In this document: in pieces, positions 47,501 to 57,936 of the stretch
Layout: each line of letters opens with the position of its first letter
How positions within the stretch are numbered: the stretch's first letter is position 1
NCBI GenBank assembly: GCA_019454045.1
Contig: SKCR01036125.1
Coordinates: 16,493 to 80,492, forward strand
Direction of reading: 5' to 3'
Source of the DNA: Zanthoxylum bungeanum
Lineage: Eukaryota; Streptophyta; Magnoliopsida; Sapindales; Rutaceae
Length of the DNA: 64,000 nucleotides
Program-made: the position numbers and the translations under genes
Notes under the pieces: model-generated
The model's input: only the letters and a program-made list of their open reading frames with translations
What the model was told of the DNA's origin: nothing
The model's database searches: none

Positions 47501-48092
47501 CTGTAACACTCAACATAGATCGGACCATATCCAATAATATTCGATTTCTCCTCTCAGACACTTCATTGTGTTATGGAGTACCCGGATGAATATATTGAGC
47601 GAGAATCCAATTCTCCTTTAAAAAATCAATAAACTCATCACTCATATATTCACCTCCTCGATCTGATCAAAGACATTTAATATATTGATCAGTTTATTTT
47701 TCTACTTCATTTCAGAATTCTTTGAACTTTTCAAAGGTTTCCGATTTATATTTCATCAGATAAACATAACCGTTCTGTGACACATCATCGGTAAATGTAA
47801 TAAAGTATGAAAAACCACTGTGAGTAGTCTGACTCATAGGACCACATTCATCAGAATATATGAGTTCCAATAAATCAGTGGCTCGGTATCCCACACTAGA
47901 AAATGAGGCTTTGGTCATTTTACCCCGAATGCAAGATTCACAAGTTGGATAGGATTCAATGGTGAGATCCTGAATCAAACCATTCCTAACCCACCGGGTT
48001 AGGCGTTTCACGCCTATATGACCTAATTTCATATGCCAAAGTTCAGTATTATTAATTTCAGATAGTTTACGTTTATTAATTCCAGTATTCAA
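47500..48092 (-). pseudogene. C' GAG-pre-integrase and integrase core
   Basis: Minus-strand 47712-48092 is open: LWHMKLGHIGVKRLTR, CESCIRGKM, then the integrase first catalytic Asp in YSDECGP. The second Asp (SDRGGEY) follows after stops at about 47660, and the Glu (VSERRNR) at about 47550. Protease sequence between gag and this region (48100-48540) is not recognisable. Confidence 0.85.
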
Positions 48093-48544
48093 GGTATCTC
48101 GAGAAGTATGAAAAATATAATGACCATGCTCATTTGGACAAACAAGGATCTAAATATTATTTCTATCACATAAATACAAGGAACAATTCTTAATATTTAC
48201 ATGTTATCCCTCTATATCTAATACAAAAAGTGATATAATATTAGCTACGTATCCCGGTATAACATAGTAGTCATGCAACAAAAGTCTCCCACTGGGTAAG
48301 GTAATCTCGCATAATCTCACTGCAACCGCATCTAGAGAGTCACCACTCCCGAATCGTAACTGCATCTATCCAGATTTCAACAGTCTACTTTCCGTCAGCA
48401 CCTGCAACGAATTGTAAATGTGAACAGGACAAGTATAATCTAAAATCTAACTAGATGTAACAGCTTCACAAGCTAAGGAGACATTAATAACAGGAAAAAA
48501 TAAAAGTACTTGATGTCGATGCTTTTTCCTTCCTGATCTAGGCA

Positions 48545-49357
48545 AGGTAGTCAGGACAGTTCCTCTTCCAGTGCCCATTCTTACTGTAATGATAGCACTT
48601 GTATTCAGAAGCTTTCTTGGGCTTCGCTATCTTAGCATGCGGAGGAACATTGAAACTCTTCTTTTTTCCCCTTCATCTTCTTCCCATTTGACTTGCATTG
48701 GGAAGAAGCGGAAAGTGAAGTGGGTTTCGGAAGGCGAGTCGATACTCCCTTCCATAAATCCTCCTCCACCGTGAGAAACATCCTATACAACTCATAGTAA
48801 GAACAGTGAATCCCATTCATGTTGAAGTACATCACAAACTGGCGATACGACGCCGGGAGTGAACCAAGAATGACCCTTCGTCCATGAGTATTATTTAGAG
48901 GGAAATCACTGGGCCTCAATTGCTCGATCAGATCGATCAAATGAAGCACATGTGAGCTCACAACATGTCCCTCATCAAGTTTTGAATGGAACAGTTCCAT
49001 TGCAACTCTATGAACCAAGACTTGTTCTTGATTAATGAATGATTCCCAGAGTTGTTTCATCATGCTATATGCATCAGACATCTCAAAATATTACCTCTTG
49101 AGTTCTGAAGCCAGTGATATAAATATGTATGATTTAACTATTAAATCATCATCTTTCCATCTGCGGAAAGTCTCAAGTTCCTCCGATGTCGCGTCCTCAG
49201 ATACAGCAAGGGGCAAAAGACCCTCTAATACATATCCGATTTTTTCAGATTCGAGGACAATCCTCAAATCCATATCCCAATCTGCGATCTTTGCAACGCC
49301 TTTGAGCTTATTTGTATCAAGCCTACGAGAAAATGGGTTGTTTGAAGAAGCCGCCAT
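48545..49357 (-). pseudogene. C' gag with in-frame stop and damaged zinc knuckle
   Basis: ATG at 49357 starts MAASSNNPFSRRLDTNKLKG, the usual copia Gag opening, then IADWDMDLRIVL. A single stop at 49091-49093 interrupts the same frame that continues to 48632 (UBN2-like capsid; LPASYRQFVMYFNMNG). The nucleocapsid knuckle follows in another frame at 48550-48605 as CYHYSKNGHWKRNC, with Tyr in place of the second Cys. The longer ORF start at 49420 is upstream leader. Confidence 0.85.
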
Positions 49358-49604
49358 CGCAAATCTATCAAATAGATAACGAAAAACGGTTAACAGAAAA
49401 ATAGTTTCATATAATATCATAAAACATTAAATAGATCATGGATTTTTAATCGAAAAATGCTTCTCCCACTATTTCATGCAAAACTGCAATCTCCAAACAT
49501 AATACACAACATGCAATAATCAAATTAAATACAATAGTGAAAAGTGGACCCCATGAATATATTTCAGCTCACAGCTTTGGCACGTTCTCGCCTACGTATA
49601 ATAA

Positions 49605-51226
49605 ACATAAGAGGGTAGAAAAATATGTGAACAACATATGTTGTAGCCAAGAACAAAAGAAATAATTTTTCTTCTAATGGAAAGTTGAAAATACTTACTA
49701 ATTTCCAAGATTTCTACACTTTCTTCTTTGTTTCTATTTTTTTCTCTAAATTCTCTTTTGTTTATGTTTTTGAAAGCTTAACACTTGTGTAAAGCAAATG
49801 AAAAAATGAAACCCTTAAATACTTAGGGTTGGCTGAAATTTTGGCCAAAAAAGAAAAAAGATATTTTGTTAATTTTACAAAATAAAATTAAAGAATTCAA
49901 ATCCAATTTGACAACCTTTTTCTTTAATGCAAAAGTCAAACATTAACACTTGGATATTTCCTAATCAAAATATCAACTTAGATATTTTATAATTTTAATT
50001 ACTTTAATTATTTAATAATTAAATACTTAAATATAAATATCTAAATATATGTATTATATTTACTTTAAATAATCCAAATACATATATTAATGATATATGT
50101 CAAATATCATAATTTGACAATTAATTAATGTGTATTTAATAAAATCATATATTAAATACAAATACACATTAGTTAGGAAATTACCAAAAGGTCCATTTGC
50201 ATGTATCTTTCGTTTAACCATTAAACGATTTATATATAATCAATATTATTCATAAAAGTTTCCCTAGTACTCTGAGAGTATATTTCATTAGTGAGACTCT
50301 CTAGGTTCAGACATATTCGTCATGAAAAATAATTTCGTATCCATAATCTACCCACCCGTAAATTATGACAAATACGGATAAACTCCCTGAACCATACAGG
50401 TCGAGGTCATTGCATACGTATAATCCTTCTATCACAGGTATCCAGATTATTCCAGAGATATAGATATAAACGTCAAATCTCTATAGATATAATCACGTCG
50501 ACGTTTCTATTAGAAATCTCTTAATAACACTTAGAACTCACTTCTACAGAGTACCATGGGCCCATGGATTTAAAAGATTGCTAATTCCATATTGAATACA
50601 TATGCTCTGTACATAGAGCTGACAGATTTTATCTTGACACACACAGAATATCCTGAGGATTAGTCCACACCTAATGAATAGGAAGAGGTCCGACCTAAAC
50701 ATTTCGGTGACGTGACTGCCATCAAAGTGTGGAGGATATCTCATATATCCACAGTGGTATCTCAAGTCAAAGAATCACTATGTTACTCAATCCGAGAAGA
50801 TTCTTATTGATGTTAGTGTATCATCTATTAAGAATCTTCGGTGAGTCGTTTAGTATTAATCCGATATAAATACCAACATGTCTATATGAGTCTCCGAGAC
50901 TCATGGTTCATTGAGAATCAACCATTGAAATCCAAGATTTCATATAAGACATGTAACGGTCTAAGCGGGTTTACTTACTGACCAAGTAATGTAAACATTG
51001 ACCAAGAACAGTTAATGAAATAATATTGTTATGATACAACTCAATATCAGTTGCGACGCTTTTGCAACTGTATCATAACTAATCATCTAAGGTCAATTAC
51101 ATCTTTACCATATATAAAGAGATGTTATATTATAGGAACTGTTTATTTTATTCATAATAAAATATTTACATTAGTATTTACAGGGATATACATAAGAAAT
51201 TGGCGCTTCGAGCTCCAACCCTAACA
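49605..51226 (-). mobile_element. C' 5' LTR (3' third deleted)
   Basis: On the minus strand it begins TGTTAGGGTTGGAGCTC and follows the 3' LTR until about 49605. There it jumps into leader sequence (homologous to 10378 onward of C). The deletion removed about 740 bp of LTR, the primer-binding site and the first part of the leader. Confidence 0.82.
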
Positions 51227-51440
51227 ATTACGTATCGTCATCCCCTCATATGCCTAATCTAGTGGTCTTAGGGTGTTACGTATCATTTTCCCCCAAATCA
51301 CTGAACTATAGCCAGATATGTGGATCAATGCTATCATCTCGACTCTGAATCTAGGGTCTAGGGGTATTACGTATCGCCGAACCCTCTAGCCCGAAAATTA
51401 AGGATCTAGAGGATTTACATATCTTCGTCCCCCTAGTCAT
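51227..51440. repeat. Degenerate repeats with TTACGTATC core
   Basis: The word (G)TTACGTATC or TTACATATC recurs at about 51228, 51276, 51368 and 51415 with CT-rich spacers, in the gypsy-like LTR. The first copy overlaps the C' insertion site. Confidence 0.65.
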
Positions 51441-52047
51441 ACTCAATATGTAAACATGTTTTGAATCCATCAATTCCAGTAACCGTCAATTCCAATATCT
51501 GTATCAAGTTACAACTGAGGTGGGTTTTTCCCCCATGCCTCCAAAAATCATCAAAATCATGCTTTAAAAATCATCATTTCTAAAACATTTCTAAAAACAT
51601 TCTCATTTAAAACATAATTGAAAGTAAACTTGGCTAACACCCTAAGTGCTCAAAAATAAGTCTTAATTCAAAACAAAGTAGTAAATATCAATTTGAGAAA
51701 ATGGTCCACTCACTGATTTGGAATCTGGCTGGCACTTGTTTCCTTATCAAAGAAAATTATGGTTCCTGCAGAAAAGTCATTCCGACCTGTATCCGAGTAC
51801 GGTTAGCATATTTAACTGAAAATCTATTCATGATCATAGATGGGGTGAATGTACATGTGTGTCGTAGGTGCCTTCTAACTTCCTAAGATGAATATAAAAT
51901 GAAACTATTTCTGTTACACGTCACGACGTCAGGTCGGGAGTGTCGCGACATCTATACCAGCAGACTCAGGCAGAGAGCATTTCATGTTCTGCGTCGCGAT
52001 GCCAGGTGTTGAGTGTCACGACTTCTACACGACCGACCCAAAGCTTC

Positions 52048-52175
52048 CTCACCACCGACCCGAGTCTTCCACATGACGATCCGAGACATCCTCACCATCG
52101 ACCCGAGTCTTCCATACCATTGACCCGAGTCTTCCACATGACTGACCCGAGTTCAACACTACCGACCTGAGTTCA
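52048..52175. repeat. Short tandem repeat, CCGACCCGAGTCTTCCA-like unit
   Basis: Five to six imperfect 24-27 bp units containing GACCCGAGT(C/T)T(T)C lie in tandem inside the gypsy-like LTR. Confidence 0.75.
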
Positions 52176-53299
52176 ATAAAACCTCAGAATCATTGTAATA
52201 TCCGAAATCAATATGACCGTGCCGAGGCATATAGCCTTTTTCATGTCCAACGTGACTCCACACGCACCGACGTGAGGCAGAGAGCCTCCCCTTGTTACGT
52301 GACGCAACACTCAGGCAATTTCAGAGCCTAGCACAAACTCTTCAATGACAATACCCAAAGCAACCACCAACACTATCATCCACACTACAATTCAACTTAA
52401 CCTAAACGCATTCCATATCATCAATCAAACACAATAAAAATATCAACTTCACTCCCTTAACCTCATTTGGTCAAGCCCCTCTAAAATAGGAAACTTGGCA
52501 TCAACATAACCATGCTTAATCCATGTGTATAAGATCATACGATGCATGAATATACTTACTAATCATTGCATTATGCTAAAATGCAAAAGTGAGGAACTAG
52601 GGTTCATGAGTGATGATTTCGGGCTTTATTTTCTTTATCCAAAGCTGAAAATTGAGAAGATAGAAATAGAAGGGAAACTTACCATGCTTGGAATGAAGCT
52701 TGAATCCTCTACTTGGCATAAAGAATGGAAGCCTTTTAACAAGCAAGAATAGAGTGAGGAGAAGCTTCTCCATTTCTTTATTTCTTCACGTTTTTGGCTA
52801 TTGAGAGAGATGAATGAATAGTGTTCAATTTATAGGCAAATGGCTGATTTTTGTAATGAAATGAGTGGCTAAGGTTGTGCCACATCACCCAATTCTAGCT
52901 CATTCTCGAATTTCACTGTAATAGCCATGGATATCTCAATTTTTGACTTAATTATGATCCGAATTTGGAAAACCTTCCAATGTAAAAGTTGTAGGTCTCG
53001 GCCTTATATTTTTGACGATATAAAATTCATAAAAATCAGAGATCGTATGTAAAATTTATAGCCCATATACTAAGAGTTGTCTGAATTGAAACATCGAACA
53101 AATTTCGTATCGGAACTGCGAAATATTTATCGAATATCCGGAAAGAAATTCCACAAATACATATACGCTTGAACATGATTTATATTATATATTACGCCAT
53201 CTATGACATAATAGTCATCTAGATTACTGGGTAGTAGTTGTCGGAATTATCGGGGTGTTACACTTCTAAAACTCATCTTCAATGTAACTTTAATGCAAT

Positions 53300-54830
53300 A
53301 GCAGCAAGCCTGTTATTGTTAACAGCAACAAAAAGTCTACTATTATTATCAGCAGCAGCAAGCTGCTGTCGCAACAGCAGCAACAAGCTGGCTTGATAAG
53401 TCCTAATTATCATATTATCCCTAACTCTTTAACCCAGTTATCGTATCATCCATGACCCAACGTCCAATATTCGATGCATAATCATCAGGAAATTTCACCA
53501 TTTATGCTAATCACAACATGATTTTCTCTCTGATTGATATAGAACGTAACTAGCAGGTGGCTAGATAAGACATCGAGAAATGGCCTTTAAGTGCAATTCA
53601 TTGCGAATTCTTAGATCTTCTAGGTCCAATCTAGCATTTTCAGTGTCTTTCATCTTACCCAAAATGTTGAACAGTGTGCCCACTAAACTCTCACATATAT
53701 TTTTTCTATATGTATTACATCAAAATTATGTCGTAAATTCAGACTCCCACAATACTCTAACTCAAAGAAAATACTCATTCCTGTCCAATTCAACTTTTCA
53801 GGTTGACATTTTCAATTTTTATTTCTATTATTAGGATGTTTCCTTGGTGTGATGTCTTTGAGATGTTGATGTTGGCAACATATTTCAAATCCAGACAACC
53901 AACCTGGCATACTCCGAGGTTTTTGTTGACAGTTGAATAATTTACTTCTCCGCCAAGGATGACTCAACTCAAGAAATCGCATGTGTCATGTGTATCCTAT
54001 TTTATTTTGTAACCGCTACAAAGGTATTTCACCCGCACAAACTGGACATGCCATGTAACCTTTATTGCTTCATCCAGATAATGAATCATAAGTTGGAAAA
54101 TCATTAATGGTCCATAATAATACGGCATGCATATGAAAATACTGCTGAGAAGTTGCATCATAGGTATGCACACCGACATTCCATAATGTCTGTAATTCCT
54201 TGATTAATGGTCTCAAGTAAATATTCATATATTTACCAGGGGAACGTGAACTAGAGATAAATAATGGCATAAACATGAACGGATCTCTCATACATTTCCA
54301 AGGAGATAAGTTATATGGAATAACAGTTACGAGCCACATGCTTTAAGAATTGTACATATTACTAAACGGGTTAAAACCATAGGAGGTGAGGCCTAACCTG
54401 ACATTACGGGGGTCCTCAGTGAAACAGTGGTACATATCATCAAATTCTTTCACTCGGTTCTATCCGTAAGATGTCTAAGTATGTCATCCGCATCAAACCT
54501 ATTTTCGTGATGCCACCTCATGTCAGTCATTGTGTGTCGTGACATGAACAACCTCTGCAGCTTGGGTGTTAATGGGAAATATCGTAATATCTTCGGAGAC
54601 ACTTTCTTCCTATGACCACAGACTTTGTATCAATTTTCACCACAGATCGGACAATATTCAAGTGATTCATACTCGGCACGAAATAATACACAGTCATACT
54701 TACAAGCATCAATGGATTCATACCCCATTCCCAGATCACGCAATATTTTCTTTGCCTCATAATACGACTTAGGCAATTCGCTGTCAACTGGTAACATTTG
54801 GCCTAGTAAGTCTAGCATCATATCAATATT
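53300..54830 (-). pseudogene. TNP2-type CACTA transposase remnant
   Basis: Minus-strand fragments in order: MLPVDSELPKSYYEAKKILRDLGMGYE...DCVLFRAEYESLEYCPICG (about 54640-54820), then VIPYNLSPWKCMRDPFMFM...SPGKYMNIYLRPLIKELQTLW...LWTINDFPTYDSLSG (54070-54339), then decayed downstream parts to 53300 near a GYASNI-like and CHILLQ-like motif. This is the tnp2 (En/Spm-type) transposase family, which cuts CACTA termini. Frameshifts and stops are frequent, and the central catalytic part between 54340 and 54640 is unreadable. It is non-functional. Confidence 0.85.
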
Positions 54831-55124
54831 TTTTGTTGGTCATTATGTTCATCACTTTAATGTGCAATAGTTTAACAACGAAATTCAAGATCGACATATC
54901 AGCACCTTCAAATGGTATTTTTTGTGCCTCCTAAAGTAGTTGACTAAATAAATTTTGATCATTTCCATCTAACACTGCTATGTCACCGCCAACACTATAA
55001 CCGACTTGTGTACCTTGTAACTTGCATAAACCATCAGTTATCTCATCATTTGCAGGTTGTGAGTAAAAGTTGCAGAGAAGAGAATGAGTATATGAAAAAG
55101 AAGTCTCGGTGGTTTTAGGATTTT

Positions 55125-55442
55125 AACAATACTTTAGCGTCGAAGCAGTAAAATTAGACGCTAAATGTTAAGCTTTTAGCATCGAAATATATTTTTGACG
55201 GTAAAGGTAATGAGATTGTCGGTGTTGTTGTCGGAATCCTTTAGCGTCGAAATATAATATAGACGCTAAAGGTTTGAGCGTCGAATCCTAATTTCGACGC
55301 TAAAGGGTTAACATTTTAGCGTCGAAATAGTTTTTCGACGCTAAATATTTACTATTTAGCGTCGAAATTAAAATTCGACTTTAAATATTTTATTAATGTC
55401 GAAAAAAATTTCGACACTAAAGGTCCCTTTTTTCTTATAGTG
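55125..55442. repeat. Subterminal repeats of second CACTA
   Basis: TAGCGTCGAAAT and its inverse ATTTCGACGCTA repeat about twelve times, ending in the terminal inverted repeat. Confidence 0.85.
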
Positions 55443-56330
55443 TTATTAGGATAAGATCTCATTTTGGGGTTCGCTGGGATATCTTTCAACTCTTATCTTT
55501 GGCCGCATAAATGATGTTTGTAAATGTGTAGGAAAAAGTACTTCAATGTTTTTTAGGCTAAAGTAAGGATGCCCTCTTGTGCCAAATCTGGCGTTGGTTT
55601 TCCTTTATCAAATTATGTGAATTCAATTAGATACGTAGTGTACAAGTTTGAACAGTTTCAATCAAACATCAACCATACATTTGAGAGAAAGAGGTGCCCA
55701 TAAAGTTTTCCAGTGACGTGATGATGATGATCCTGGTTAGGTAAGATTTAGAACTTGAAGCCAGTAGTTTGCATGTTTGCCATGTGCATGGATGATGCTG
55801 CCTCTTCCCTTCAAATTAAATGCTGATTATGTCATGCAAAGAAAGAAGCAGGGTGGATCCTGATTTCAAAAAAAAAAATTATTATAATATTATATTATGA
55901 TTAAGAATCTTAAAATATAAAAATAATTTTAAATCTCGAAAATAAAAAAACTAATGGATGGAGTGTGAGTGAGACAGCTAAAAGATGCGACAAGAATCGT
56001 GACATGGGATTGTGCCTTTTGGTACAAACAGCCATTCTCCTTTGTTTAAGGTGACGAACCTATTCATGCTGTTTAGTCTATCCCTTGATGATCACTTGTT
56101 TTTTTTGTTTTTATTTTTTCAAATATGATGAGTACGTATACGTTTCATGTTTTGTTTATTGAATGTCTTTCACGTGTGTGCTGATGCAAACAGTTCTCAT
56201 TTTTTTCTACATGGATTTGCATTCCACAGGTAAAAATATTATAATTTAAGTATTGATTTCCTTTCACACCAAATATTTTGATAAAGTATTTGCAGGATCA
56301 AGGAAAAAATAATATTATGAGTTTTAATAT
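55443..56330. other. Unassigned interval
   Basis: No element terminus, domain or long ORF is recognised in this 0.9 kb. It is AT-rich with an A-run (55867-55878). It may be single-copy host sequence. Its last five bases AATAT (56326-56330) are the expected target duplication of the following gypsy element. Confidence 0.5.
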
Positions 56331-57100
56331 TGTTGACGGCTGATTTTGGTCTCGGGGCAATATGAGAATATTACTCCGAGACGATCCTCCCTCAATAGTG
56401 AATTTGTTCGGTTAAGGGGGAACCAAAAGCAAATTTAGCAAAAGACAAATAAATACACCAATCACAAGGAGATTTAACGTGGTTCGGCGGATCAGATCCC
56501 ACCTACGTCCACGGGCACAAAACGAATGATACTTTTATTACCGAGATATACTTCTCTGATATCTCTTGTGTTTACAAGTCTGATCGTAATGATCTTGATA
56601 TTGATTCTCATCCCTTAAGCATACTCTACCCTTCTATTTATAATAGTGCAGAAATCAGATTTCTTCTTTTACAAGGGTTTCCTAGTCGAATAATCTCTTC
56701 TTCTTCCATAAGGATTCCTAGTTTAAAACTACATTTACTTTTCTTGTCCTATTAAGACACTGATTCATCAGTTCTCCCTATGAAAGTAGGATAATTTATC
56801 ATCTTATCTGAGAAAATAGGATGCCTTATCTTCCTGAGCACGCCTCGCTATCTGGTCGGTCTTCATGAGGTCGGTCATGGTAGTCATTTGAACTGAGAAT
56901 GCTTCTGCCGATCTGATAATGCTCGGTCATCCGAGCCAAAGTGGTCGGTCACCAATCATCAAATGCTCGGTCTCTACCTGTTAGCTTTATAACACTCATG
57001 TGGTCGGGTCGGCATTAATGATATCGATCAAGAAGGGAATTACCCTTTTTACCCCCGATGTGCTCCTTAAATAACATAGGACCTGAAAACACCATCAACA
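56331..57100 (-). mobile_element. Gypsy 3' LTR
   Basis: On the plus strand it runs TGTTGACGGC...ACCATCAACA, with inverted termini TGTTGA/TCAACA. On the minus side it is preceded by AACTAGGGGACATA (57101-57115 reversed), a purine-rich primer for plus-strand synthesis. It includes the segment TTTAACGTGGTTCGGC (56472-56487), common in plant gypsy LTRs. The second copy is outside the window, so borders rest on the termini. Confidence 0.75.
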
Positions 57101-57115
57101 TATGTCCCCTAGTTC
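57101..57115 (-). promoter_or_regulatory. Polypurine tract of gypsy element
   Basis: The minus strand reads AACTAGGGGACATA immediately before the LTR start. Confidence 0.65.
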
Positions 57116-57560
57116 TCGGTTCCAACGAGTCCTACAAGTTGTGCCGGGAACTATATAAGAGTGGTACGGTTGATGAACTGATAGCCGATCTTCTGAAGGA
57201 GAAATTTCATCGGCCCACACTTACATCCTGATCGGTCTGACTCAGGTGTTCGGTCTGACTTTCTTCCTACCGAGGTGAAATCCCCTTATTGTCCTTCTGT
57301 AATTTTGCCCCTCGAGACGCGCAACCGTCACATCCTCTTAAATGCCCATCGGATCACTTCTAGGGTTTGATGGGAGCCTACCACTTGTCAATCATCCGTC
57401 GTGCTCCCGCCAAAAGCAAAATAATCTGACCGTTATGTCAGTTAAAAAGACGTCTAATCTCAGCCGTCCATCCAATTCTGAAAGATTATTTTAAAAGCGA
57501 CACGTGGTGTAAATCTGACGCTTTCGTTCAATCCAACGGCCACAAGTGCACCGATCAGAC

Positions 57561-57568
57561 TATAATAA
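57561..57568 (+). promoter_or_regulatory. TATA box of the antisense gene
   Basis: TATAATAAAA stands about 30 bp upstream of a CT-rich start region (57588-57605) and about 145 bp upstream of a good splice donor (57711). Another TATATAAG at 57152-57159 is a weaker candidate. The position suggests that the antisense ORF has its own promoter. Confidence 0.5.
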
Positions 57569-57710
57569 AACGGAGTAAACACTATTGCCTTCTTTCACGA
57601 CTCTTCGATCTCCCCAATCCACGAGAACTCTACTCTTTAGCTGTGACCAGTGAATCCTCAGAATGACCAGACCGCTCCGAGCAATCTGCAACCCTTCTAA
57701 AAGAAACAAG

Positions 57711-57934
57711 TAAGTCTTTTGAACGACCTTTTTGCTTTTGTTTTCCATGTGTTGCGAATCCTGCTCCCTTTTGTTCCTTTCTTTTCCCCATTTTTTGTGT
57801 TTTGGTTTTGTGCTGCTAGGGAGAGATTTATGGCTTGATCGATGTTATTAGGGCATTTAGAACTTACAAGCTTAGATTTAGAAATTAGCTATAGACTGAC
57901 TTCCCCCCTCTTTCTTTTATTTCTGGGATGTCAG
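57711..57934 (+). other. 5'-UTR intron of the antisense gene
   Basis: The GTAAGT donor at 57711 and TTTATTTCTGGGATGTCAG acceptor ending at 57934 enclose a T-rich 224-bp interval. Three bases later the coding ATG (57937) follows. The alternative upstream ATG at 57928 would lie inside the intron. Confidence 0.6.
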
Positions 57935-57936
57935 GG

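Larger units (their letters stand above)
43823..51226 (-). mobile_element. Copia element C' (C family), reverse-oriented, TSD ATTAC
   Basis: Termini on the plus strand are TGTAAGGG... and ...ACCCTAACA, flanked by ATTAC (43818-43822 and 51227-51231). LTRs are at 43823-46184 (3' LTR) and about 49605-51226 (5' LTR, shortened). The LTRs share many blocks with the C LTR. The leader contains the stretch found at 10378-10435 of C. Gag, integrase and RNase H are legible on the minus strand, but the reverse transcriptase core is deleted. Confidence 0.9.
51227..53262 (-). mobile_element. Gypsy-like LTR fragment, right part
   Basis: On the minus strand it would start TGTAACACCCCGATAATT (53262), a very common start of plant Ty3/gypsy LTRs. 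It holds degenerate repeats around TTACGTATC (51227-51440) and a 24-27 bp array (52048-52175). No gag/pol domain is seen. It is followed by CTTCT, whose partner on the left was not found. It appears to be a solo or truncated LTR inserted in a CACTA element, then hit by C'. Confidence 0.6.
53263..55442 (-). mobile_element. Second CACTA transposon, right end with transposase remnant
   Basis: The right terminus is CCCTTTTTTCTTATAGTG (55425-55442), the reverse of CACTATAAGAAAAAAGGG, followed by TTA. The subterminal region 55125-55440 has about a dozen TTTAGCGTCGAAAT words in both orientations. The other end is not in the window: the element is cut at 53263 by the gypsy-like LTR. Terminal and subterminal sequences differ from the CACTA at 19328, so it is another family. 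Confidence 0.85.

Noticed and set aside
52525..52752. 75-codon ORF in the gypsy-like LTR
   Set aside because: No domain or context; lies inside an LTR-like sequence.
55443..55720. Short stretch reading GCPLVP, reminiscent of a LINE reverse transcriptase
   Set aside because: Too short, no neighbouring RT motifs, and stops on both sides.
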